This document shows, one piece after another, positions 1-5,162 of a stretch of DNA of 10,545 bases (the first letter of the stretch is position 1; each line of letters starts with the position of its first letter). A program made the position numbers and the translations under genes. The notes below the pieces were generated by a model that was not told where the DNA came from, searched no databases, and was given only the letters and a program-made list of their open reading frames with translations. Source of the DNA: Verrucomicrobiota bacterium (GTDB taxonomy: Bacteria; Verrucomicrobiota; Verrucomicrobiia; Limisphaerales; UBA1096); assembly GCA_015658765.1 (NCBI GenBank), contig DQOE01000188.1, positions 1 to 10,545 of the forward strand. Reading direction: 5' to 3'.

Positions 1-452
1 AAGTCGTCGAACGAAGCCAGCATCACCGTCTCAAAGTCGGTCGACTCGGGGTCGACTGTTTCTGTCGTTGTCTCAGCGGGGTCGAACGCTGCCTGATCAA
101 TGAATGCTGCCGTTGGTTCTTTGGCCGAGAACAGTGCCGCGAGGATCATCACGCCAAAGCAGGGGGCGACAGCCCGCCAAAGCATGCGAGACCAGACGGT
201 CAGCGGATCGGGGGTCAGAAACTCGCGGATGCGTGCCATGATGCGCTTCTCAAACGCGTAAGGGACGTGTTCATTCCCGGGCAGGTTTCGGGCGAATTTC
301 AGGAACTGCTCGTCGGCTGAGCGGGTCTCGAGTCTGTGCTGTTCCCTCACCCGTGTCATCACCCGCGCCGAGAAGTTGACAGGCACCCGTCCGTCGTTTT
401 GAACGGATTTTGCAAGCTTCAGGAGCTTTTTCTCTATCTCATTGGCAGTCAT
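1..452 (-). CDS. Single-pass membrane protein downstream of ECF sigma factor (partial, C-terminus off the window)
   Basis: An open frame of 150 codons runs from ATG at 452 to the left edge without a stop. Seen: a soluble N-terminal part of about 90 residues, one hydrophobic segment at about residues 92-109, then an acidic, Thr-rich tail. The soluble part holds two copies of a roughly 27-residue unit at residues 11-37 and 51-77, exactly 40 residues apart, sharing L-K-x-A, V-P-x-x-F and R-x-M-x-R-x-R-E. The gene starts 30 bases after the sigma factor stop, so the two are very likely cotranscribed. Location and topology suggest an anti-sigma factor or sigma-associated regulator, but there is no zinc-finger motif (HxxxCxxC), so this role is inferred. 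A perfect AGGAGG lies at the sigma stop, about 24 bases from the ATG, which is too far for normal use; no in-frame start lies closer to it. Confidence 0.75.
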   Translation of the reverse strand, partial: MTANEIEKKLLKLAKSVQNDGRVPVNFSARVMTRVREQHRLETRSADEQFLKFARNLPGNEHVPYAFEKRIMARIREFLTPDPLTVWSRMLWRAVAPCFGVMILAALFSAKEPTAAFIDQAAFDPAETTTETVDPESTDFETVMLASFDD

Positions 453-482
453 GGCCTTGTAAGTTGACGATTGTTGCCTCCT

Positions 483-1100
483 CTAGGTTACAATCCTTTT
501 CTCCCGGCTGAGAAACCGTTCCACGGCGGCGCGCATTTCCTTGCGGGCGCGAAACGCCTGCACTTTTACCAGCGACTCGGACCAGCCGGTGATTTCGGCG
601 ATTTCCTTGATCGTACGCCCCTCGAGTTCCTGCAGCGTAAGGACAATCCGGGCGCGGGCTGAAACCTGGTCGAGCACCGTGTGTACGAGCTCGCGCGCCT
701 GTTCCTGTTCCTCCCGGTCACTGGCCTCTGTGATTTTGTCGAGGCGATCCTGCCAACTCTCATCGTCGAAGAGCATATCGCTGATCGTGTGGTCGGGCCG
801 GTTGCGCTTGCGGCGCAGGGCGTCGTAGCAGGCGTTGACCGAGAGCCGCATGAACCAGTGCTCGAACGGCGCCGTGCCCTTGTAGGTGCTGAGTTTTTGG
901 AAGGTCTTGGTGAAAATCGTCTGCACAACATCCTCGGCGTCCGACTCGTTGCGAAAGTATTTTCGCGCCATGCCGAAAACGCGCGGCTGGTAGCGGGTGA
1001 TCAATTCCTCGAAGCAGTCCACATCGCCGCCGACCACGATCCCGACCAACTCCTCGTCGGTTCGAACATCAGTTTCCGGGAAAGTTTCGGTTGCCTGCAT
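483..1100 (-). CDS. ECF-type RNA polymerase sigma factor
   Basis: A 205-residue sigma-70 family protein of the extracytoplasmic function class, which directs RNA polymerase to a small regulon. Seen: region 2 at about residues 27-101, including F-E-E-L-I-T-R-Y, the region 2.2 stretch around D-A-E-D-V-V-Q and the W-F-x-R-L-x-V-N-A-C-x-D segment; and region 4 at about 140-196 with a helix-turn-helix around G-R-T-I-K-E-I-A-E-I-T-G-W-S. Regions 1 and 3 are absent, as expected for the class. The frame is open back to a TTG at 1169, but I chose ATG at 1100: the extra 23 residues look non-conserved, and a plausible ECF promoter places the transcript start near 1140, downstream of that TTG. It is followed at once by a membrane protein that could control it. 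The regulon and the signal cannot be read from the sequence. Confidence 0.92.
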   Translation of the reverse strand: MQATETFPETDVRTDEELVGIVVGGDVDCFEELITRYQPRVFGMARKYFRNESDAEDVVQTIFTKTFQKLSTYKGTAPFEHWFMRLSVNACYDALRRKRNRPDHTISDMLFDDESWQDRLDKITEASDREEQEQARELVHTVLDQVSARARIVLTLQELEGRTIKEIAEITGWSESLVKVQAFRARKEMRAAVERFLSREKRIVT

Positions 1101-1146
1101 TGGACTTTGCGGGGCGATCCCGCATGAATACGAACATACAAACACA

Positions 1147-1175
1147 ATTAGACTCCATTTGTTGCCCAAAAGTTA
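1147..1175 (-). promoter_or_regulatory. Candidate ECF-type promoter of the sigma factor operon
   Basis: On the minus strand TAACTT (1175-1170), 17 bases, then TCTAAT (1152-1147). The pair resembles E. coli sigma-E sites (AACTT / TCTAA, usually 16 bases apart). It would start transcription near 1140, about 40 bases before the ATG at 1100, suggesting that the sigma factor drives its own operon. Inferred from one site only. The rest of the divergent gap 1101-1248 holds no other clear signal; I see no convincing promoter for mrp. Confidence 0.4.
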
Positions 1176-1248
1176 CAGCGGATGAGTTGGGATCGATGCC
1201 CGAATCTTGCCAACTGGCGCGTTTTCTGCAACAGTCCCGCCGCATTAT

Positions 1249-2310
1249 ATGCCAAGCGAAGACGATATTTTAAATGCACTCAAGGCGGTCAAGTACCCCG
1301 GCTACTCGCGGGACATTGTCTCCTTCGGCATCGTGAAGGACGTGGCGGTGGCCAACGGCGCGGTCAGCGTTGCCATCCACCTCACCTCCGCCAACGCCGA
1401 GGCCGCCCAACAGATCAAATCCGGCTGCGAGGCCGCCCTCAAGGCGATTGACGGTGTCCGCGTCGCCCACGTGCAAGTGCATCAACCGCAGGGCGGCCAA
1501 GCGCAACCCGGCACACCCACTCCCGGCCAAGGGCCGCAAAAGGCGCCCGGCATCGCGCGGGTCGTCGCCGTGGCCAGCGGCAAGGGCGGCGTCGGCAAGT
1601 CCACCGTCTCGGCAAACCTGGCCTGCGCCTTGGCCAAGCGCGGCGAAAAGGTCGGCCTGCTCGACTGCGACATTTACGGGCCAAGCATCCCGCTGATGAT
1701 GGGCGTCAACGAGCGCCCGTCCGTCACCGAGGGCGACGACAAGCTGGTGCCGCTCCAGAGCCATGGCGTCAAGCTCATGAGCATGGGCTTCCTGCTGCAG
1801 GACGACCAGCCGGTCATCTGGCGCGGGCCGATGATCATGAAGACCATCCAGCAATTCGTCATGCAGGTGGACTGGGGCGAGCTGGATTATCTGCTCGTCG
1901 ATATGCCGCCCGGCACCGGCGACGCGCAGTTGTCCCTCTGCCAGACCGTGCCGCTCGACGGCGGAGTGATCGTGACCACGCCGCAGGAAGCGTCGCTCGG
2001 CGTCGTGCGCAAGGGCATTGAGATGTTCCGCAAAGTCAACGTGCCGATCCTCGGCATCGTCGAGAACATGAGCTACTTCACCGCGCCCGGCGGCGAGCGC
2101 GTCGAGATATTCGGCCACGGCGGCGGACAGGATGAGGCGGCGCGGCAGGGCATCCCGTTCCTCGGCGAGATGCCGCTCTTCACCGAGATCCGCAAGGGCG
2201 GCGACGACGGCGTGCCAGTGGTCGTGAGCCAGCCCGACTCCCTCCCCGCCGAAGTCTTCTGCCAAATCGCCCAACAACTGCAGGAGCAGCTGGCCGGTGC
2301 AGCGCGCTGA
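1249..2310 (+). CDS. mrp: Mrp/ApbC family iron-sulfur cluster carrier ATPase
   Basis: A 353-residue cytosolic P-loop ATPase of the Mrp/NBP35 family, which carries Fe-S clusters to apoproteins. Seen: an N-terminal MIP18 (DUF59) domain at about residues 3-75, a Pro/Gln/Gly-rich linker at about 79-99, a deviant Walker A S-G-K-G-G-V-G-K-S-T at about 110-119, D-C-D-I-Y-G-P-S-I-P at about 139-148, and L-L-V-D-M-P-P-G-T-G-D at about 215-225. Domain order and length are usual. The odd point is the region after E-N-M-S-Y-F (272-277): many family members have a CxxC pair there to bridge a cluster between subunits, but here it reads T-A-P-G-G-E with no cysteine. Start: ATG at 1249 begins the DUF59 domain; a TTG 14 codons upstream adds residues with no family look. 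No clear Shine-Dalgarno. Divergent from the sigma operon. Confidence 0.95.
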   Translation: MPSEDDILNALKAVKYPGYSRDIVSFGIVKDVAVANGAVSVAIHLTSANAEAAQQIKSGCEAALKAIDGVRVAHVQVHQPQGGQAQPGTPTPGQGPQKAPGIARVVAVASGKGGVGKSTVSANLACALAKRGEKVGLLDCDIYGPSIPLMMGVNERPSVTEGDDKLVPLQSHGVKLMSMGFLLQDDQPVIWRGPMIMKTIQQFVMQVDWGELDYLLVDMPPGTGDAQLSLCQTVPLDGGVIVTTPQEASLGVVRKGIEMFRKVNVPILGIVENMSYFTAPGGERVEIFGHGGGQDEAARQGIPFLGEMPLFTEIRKGGDDGVPVVVSQPDSLPAEVFCQIAQQLQEQLAGAAR

Positions 2311-2339
2311 TTTTTTGCCGAAAATGCCCATTTAAGCTG

Positions 2340-2367
2340 TTGACAAGCTGGGGGGGTTTAGTAGGTT
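2340..2367 (+). promoter_or_regulatory. Candidate sigma-70 promoter for rpsT
   Basis: A perfect TTGACA (2340-2345), a 16-base G-rich spacer, then TAGGTT (2362-2367), a weak -10 with T, A and the final T conserved. It lies 30 bases after the mrp stop and would give rpsT its own transcript starting near 2374, about 30 bases before the ATG. The -35 box is convincing; the -10 is not strong. Confidence 0.5.
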
Positions 2368-2378
2368 GCGCGGCCTTT

Positions 2379-2400
2379 TCGCTGGTTCAGCGATTTTTTT
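2379..2400 (+). promoter_or_regulatory. Hairpin plus T-tract immediately upstream of rpsT
   Basis: A 6-bp stem TCGCTG / CAGCGA with a GTT loop (2379-2393) runs straight into seven T residues (2394-2400), ending five bases before the rpsT ATG. It has the layout of a short intrinsic terminator and takes the place where a ribosome binding site would be; no Shine-Dalgarno is visible. It may end mrp transcripts, attenuate rpsT, or act as an autoregulatory leader. The stem is short, so function is uncertain. Confidence 0.4.
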
Positions 2401-2405
2401 GAACG

Positions 2406-2669
2406 ATGCCCAATATCAAGTCAGCCAAGCGCCGGATGCGTAGTGATGCGGCCAAGCAGGCCCGTAACCGCTCTGTAAAGACGACCCTCAAGACCGCCGA
2501 GCGCCGTCTCAATGATGCCATCAAGGATGGCAACAAGGAGAACACGGAGGCGGCATTAAACGCGTCTGCGTCCGCGTACGACAAGGCCGCCAAGCTCGGG
2601 GTCATCCACTCCGCGAAGGCCAACCGCAAAAAGTCACGACTGGCCAACCGGGCCAACGCCGCCGCGTAA
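2406..2669 (+). CDS. rpsT: 30S ribosomal protein bS20
   Basis: An 87-residue, strongly basic protein matching bS20 in length and pattern. It begins M-P-N-I-K-S-A-K-R-R, has N-R-S-V-K-T-T-L-K-T in the first helix, and ends in the typical H-S-A-K-A-N-R-K-K-S-R-L block followed by an Ala-rich tail. bS20 binds 16S rRNA early in assembly of the small subunit. It is a single gene with its own candidate promoter and a strong terminator after it, the usual monocistronic arrangement for this gene. The start is fixed by the conserved N-terminus. In E. coli S20 limits its own synthesis at translation; here the hairpin and T-tract just before the ATG could serve a similar end, but that is inference. Confidence 0.97.
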   Translation: MPNIKSAKRRMRSDAAKQARNRSVKTTLKTAERRLNDAIKDGNKENTEAALNASASAYDKAAKLGVIHSAKANRKKSRLANRANAAA

Positions 2670-2696
2670 GCCAAGCGCAATCCCCACAGATTTTTT

Positions 2697-2724
2697 AAAG
2701 CCCCGCCGTGTGCGGGGCTTTTTT
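2697..2724 (+). terminator. Intrinsic terminator of rpsT
   Basis: Ten-bp perfect stem AAAGCCCCGC / GCGGGGCTTT (2697-2706 and 2712-2721) with loop CGTGT, continuing into a T run to 2724. It lies 27 bases after the rpsT stop. Read from the other strand the stem is followed by only three T before an A run, so it would be a weak terminator for the convergent operon ending at 2749. Confidence 0.93.
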
Positions 2725-2748
2725 ATGCTCGGCGGCGGTGTGGAAAAA

Positions 2749-3486
2749 CTACTCGGTGCGGTAGCGCACGGTGACGACGGCGCGCACTTTCTTCTCGATG
2801 GTGGACGTGTCGTACATGCCCCAGCTTGCGGTCTCGGTGGAGTTGGGCCGGGTGATCTGGAAGATGCCCTGCGAGGCGGAGATGATGTTGGCCACGCGGT
2901 TGCCGCTGCTCCTGGCCAGGCGCTCGGCCCGGAGTTGGGCGTTCTCGGCGGCCTCCTCGAGCAAATCCAGTTTCAAGCCCTCGAGCTTGGTGTAGTAAAA
3001 ACTGGGCGGGTAGGAGCGAAACGCGATGCCCTCCCGGATGAGTTGCGTGGACTCCTTGGCCAAGCGCTTGGCCAAGGCGACGTCGGTCGTCGTGACGGTG
3101 AATGTGTGGGTGAGCGTGTGGCTCTCGATTTCCGAGGTGGCGTGGCCCTTGGCATCGCGCTTGTAATGGGCGCTCGCGTTGATGGTGCCCTCCTCGATGG
3201 CCTCCGCGGTGACGCCGTGCTGGAGCAGGAAATTAATTGTGGTGGTGAACTGTTTTTGGAGTTCATCGTAGCCGCCGGCCAAGTCGGCGGCCCGGTGCGT
3301 GATCTGCCCGCGCCACGTGGCGAGGTCAGCGGTGATCTCCTTTTCGGCGACGCCCTTGACCGTGACGCCGTCCGTCGCGGAGCGCATTTTTTCCAGCGCC
3401 CGCCCACCGATGAACGCCGATACTACCAAGCCCAGCGACAGGATCGCCGCCACGCCGTACCACGGTTGTTTGCCTACATCAGCCAC
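2749..3486 (-). CDS. SIMPL (DUF541) domain protein with N-terminal membrane anchor
   Basis: A 245-residue protein. Seen: a short cytosolic start, one hydrophobic segment at about residues 9-28 (an anchor or uncleaved signal), then a SIMPL domain over most of the rest, recognisable from V-T-V-K-G-V-A-E-K-E-I-T-A-D near the start of the domain and R-A-V-V-T-V-R-Y at the C-terminus. Members are usually periplasmic or surface proteins of unclear biochemical role. The start is a GTG at 3486 lying 13 bases inside the end of the DUF445 gene, with a weak GGGG a few bases upstream, so it is probably translated by coupling. It is the last gene of the trhO-DUF445-SIMPL operon. Function cannot be stated beyond envelope location. 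Confidence 0.88.
   Translation of the reverse strand: MADVGKQPWYGVAAILSLGLVVSAFIGGRALEKMRSATDGVTVKGVAEKEITADLATWRGQITHRAADLAGGYDELQKQFTTTINFLLQHGVTAEAIEEGTINASAHYKRDAKGHATSEIESHTLTHTFTVTTTDVALAKRLAKESTQLIREGIAFRSYPPSFYYTKLEGLKLDLLEEAAENAQLRAERLARSSGNRVANIISASQGIFQITRPNSTETASWGMYDTSTIEKKVRAVVTVRYRTE
3055..3076. repeat. Paired copies of the iterated palindrome CTTGGCCAAG
   Basis: Two copies of the 10-bp palindrome CTTGGCCAAG (3055-3064 and 3067-3076), two bases apart, inside the SIMPL gene. Other exact copies start at 1629, 5038, 5676, 6536 and 7320; the 8-bp core TTGGCCAA is also at 3903 and 6616. The gene-coding frame differs between copies (Leu-Ala-Lys in some, Leu-Gly-Gln in others) and one copy is intergenic, so the conservation is at the DNA level. 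Function unknown. Confidence 0.8.
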
Positions 3487-4100
3487 AGAATCCCCAACTG
3501 CGCCAAGCCAATCACAAAACCCAGCACAGCGCCAACCCCTTCGATGAACCGGAACTCGCGTTTCATGATGCCGAGCAGCATTTCCTCCAGCTTGTCGCTG
3601 GAAAACGCCGCCACTTTGTCGCGCACCACCGCCTCGACGTCCATGTTTTTCTCGAGGTGACTGACGAACAAATCGCCCAGTTCCGGCACCGCCTTGGCCA
3701 GGCTCTCGACCAGCGAGTGCTTGATTTTGTCCACCATGTCCGAGCCGAGGAACATTGACGCCATCGGAATCATTTGCAGCAAATTATTTTGCAGAAACTC
3801 GTCCACCTTCCCCTCGATCGTCGCGGTGACGTGTGCCACGAACTCGTCCCCTTTCAAGTGTTGCCGCACGTCCTCCATCGAGAACAACTCGCGCGCGACC
3901 AGTTGGCCAAGCTTCTCGGCCAGCGCCTGCTGCCGCTTGGGGAACACGCCCTGCACGCGCAGCCCGAGAATGCGCCGCTCCTCGCGCGGGTGAAACAGCA
4001 TCCGCACGGCGAGGTAGTTCGTGCCCCAGCCGATGGCGGCGGCGATCACCGGCAACAGGCACCATGTCCACTTGAAAACTTCCGGGCCGGCTTCAGTCAT
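3474..4100 (-). CDS. DUF445 family membrane protein
   Basis: A 208-residue protein of the DUF445 (YheB-like) family, whose role is not firmly known. Seen: a hydrophobic N-terminal segment at about residues 10-28 running into the family signature G-W-G-T-N-Y-L-A-V-R-M-L-F-H-P, then G-V-F-P-K-R-Q near residue 50, a long charged helical middle region, and a hydrophobic C-terminal segment at about 189-207. Both ends would thus sit in the membrane with the middle on one side. It is shorter than the roughly 370-residue Bacillus YheB type but in the range of the short bacterial versions. Its ATG at 4100 overlaps the trhO end by 8 bases, and its own end overlaps the SIMPL start by 13 bases, which shows a tightly coupled operon. 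Function unknown. Confidence 0.9.
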   Translation of the reverse strand: MTEAGPEVFKWTWCLLPVIAAAIGWGTNYLAVRMLFHPREERRILGLRVQGVFPKRQQALAEKLGQLVARELFSMEDVRQHLKGDEFVAHVTATIEGKVDEFLQNNLLQMIPMASMFLGSDMVDKIKHSLVESLAKAVPELGDLFVSHLEKNMDVEAVVRDKVAAFSSDKLEEMLLGIMKREFRFIEGVGAVLGFVIGLAQLGILWLM

Positions 4101-5034
4101 TATTCGTTGGGTGCACTCTGCGATTGGGCTGCTGGCCGATGTGCTGTTCGCCGCGGCTGCGCGCCAGCGACACCTGCCGGTTACGCTCGAGCAGCCGCGA
4201 CCGGCGTTCCGGCGTCAGGCCGTCGGCGCAGCGCGGGCAGCTCACCCCCAGTTCGTATTTCGGCGACCGCTTGTCGGCCTCCATGAGCGGCCAGCGGCAG
4301 CCGAAACAAATCTCGTATTCACCCTGCTCGAGCCCGTGCCTCACCGACACGCGGTGGTCGAACACAAAACAGTCGCCCTCCCAGAGGCTCTCCGCCTCGG
4401 GCGTGTTTTGCAGATAATTCAAAATGCCGCCGCGCAAATGGAACACCTCACGGAAGCCGTGCTTGAGCAGATAGGCCGACGCTTTCTCGCAGCGGATGCC
4501 GCCAGTGCAGAACATCGCGATCTTCGGATGCTTTTTCGGATCGAGATTCTGCTGCACGTACTCCGGCCACTCGCCGAACGACCCGGTCTTGGGATCGATC
4601 GCGCCACGGAACGTGCCCATCCCCACTTCGTAATCGTTGCGCGTGTCCACCACCGTCACGCCGGGGTCGCTGATGAGCGCGTTCCAGTCGCTTGGCTCGA
4701 CGTATTCGCCGACCGCCTCGCGCGGGTCGGCCTCCGGCGAGTCGAGCGTGACGATCTCCGGGCGCAGCACCACTTTCATCCGGTGGAAGGTGATTCGCTC
4801 GGTGTCGGAAATGCGGGCGGACAACCCGGCCAGACGCTCGTCGCCGCGGATAAACCCGAGCACCGACTCCACCCCGGCGCTTGGCCCGGCGATGGTGCCG
4901 TTGATGCCCTCGTGCGCGAGGATGATTGTGCCCTGCACCGAGTGCCGCTCACAATGCTCCTTCAACGGCGCCCGCTTGGCCTCGAAGTCGGGCAGATCGG
5001 CGAACTGATAAAATGTGGCAACGATGGAGTCCAT
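4093..5034 (-). CDS. trhO: tRNA uridine(34) hydroxylase, rhodanese-type (TrhO/YceA)
   Basis: A 313-residue cytosolic enzyme that makes 5-hydroxyuridine at position 34 of certain tRNAs using oxygen, the first step of the cmo5U/mo5U wobble modifications. Seen: the N-terminal UPF0176 domain with G-T-I-I-L-A-H-E-G-I-N-G-T at about residues 35-47, and a rhodanese domain at about 115-210 with V-V-D-T-R-N-D-Y-E and the active loop C-T-G-G-I-R-C-E-K, whose Cys176 is the expected catalytic residue. A C-terminal C-F-G-C (243-246) and C-P-R-C (266-269) pair looks like a metal site. Start: ATG at 5034 matches where the family begins; the frame stays open 28 codons further, but those codons read through a low-complexity AT-rich repeat. 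No Shine-Dalgarno; a CTTGGCCAAG palindrome lies just upstream of the ATG. First gene of a three-gene overlapping operon. Confidence 0.95.
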   Translation of the reverse strand: MDSIVATFYQFADLPDFEAKRAPLKEHCERHSVQGTIILAHEGINGTIAGPSAGVESVLGFIRGDERLAGLSARISDTERITFHRMKVVLRPEIVTLDSPEADPREAVGEYVEPSDWNALISDPGVTVVDTRNDYEVGMGTFRGAIDPKTGSFGEWPEYVQQNLDPKKHPKIAMFCTGGIRCEKASAYLLKHGFREVFHLRGGILNYLQNTPEAESLWEGDCFVFDHRVSVRHGLEQGEYEICFGCRWPLMEADKRSPKYELGVSCPRCADGLTPERRSRLLERNRQVSLARSRGEQHIGQQPNRRVHPTNND

Positions 5035-5080
5035 GCGCTTGGCCAAGCGGACGCGCCGCCGGGCCGTGGAGGATGCTGGT

Positions 5081-5110
5081 TTTGAGTTTGAAATTTCAAG
5101 TTTCAAGTTG
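5081..5110. repeat. AT-rich low-complexity repeat between trhO and the helicase gene
   Basis: A short stretch built from TTTGA/TTTCAAG units: the palindrome TTGAAATTTCAA (5088-5099) and a tandem TTTCAAG TTTCAAG (5094-5107). It contrasts sharply with the GC-rich surroundings and lies in the 128-bp divergent gap. It may carry promoter function by its AT content, but no clear -35/-10 pair was found. Confidence 0.55.
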
Positions 5111-5130
5111 GATTCCAAAAATTACTTCGA

Positions 5131-5154
5131 CGCTTGGCCGCTTGACCGCTTGAA
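5131..5154. repeat. Three tandem 8-bp direct repeats upstream of the helicase gene
   Basis: Three adjacent units CGCTTGGC, CGCTTGAC, CGCTTGAA end 8 bases before the GTG start at 5163. The shared CGCTTG is also the left half of the iterated palindrome in this window. This could be a regulatory site, or a by-product of repeat slippage. Confidence 0.5.
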
Positions 5155-5162
5155 TACCGGCC

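Noticed and set aside
1101..1169. TTG start extending the sigma factor by 23 residues
   Set aside because: The added residues lack family character and a predicted transcript start near 1140 lies downstream of this TTG.
1207..1248. TTG start extending Mrp by 14 residues
   Set aside because: The DUF59 domain begins right at ATG 1249 and the extra residues have no family match.
1270..2331. 353-codon minus-strand open frame antisense to mrp
   Set aside because: mrp motifs are complete on the plus strand; the His/Ala/Asp/Leu-rich antisense product is typical of a shadow frame.
2710..3660. 316-codon plus-strand open frame antisense to the SIMPL gene and part of DUF445
   Set aside because: Starts inside the rpsT terminator and crosses the overlap of two well-supported minus-strand genes.
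4021..5085. 354-codon plus-strand open frame antisense to trhO
   Set aside because: TrhO motifs are clear on the minus strand and the antisense frame shows none.
5035..5118. ATG at 5118 extending TrhO by 28 residues
   Set aside because: The extension is translated from an AT-rich repeat and the CTTGGCCAAG palindrome; the family N-terminus begins at ATG 5034.
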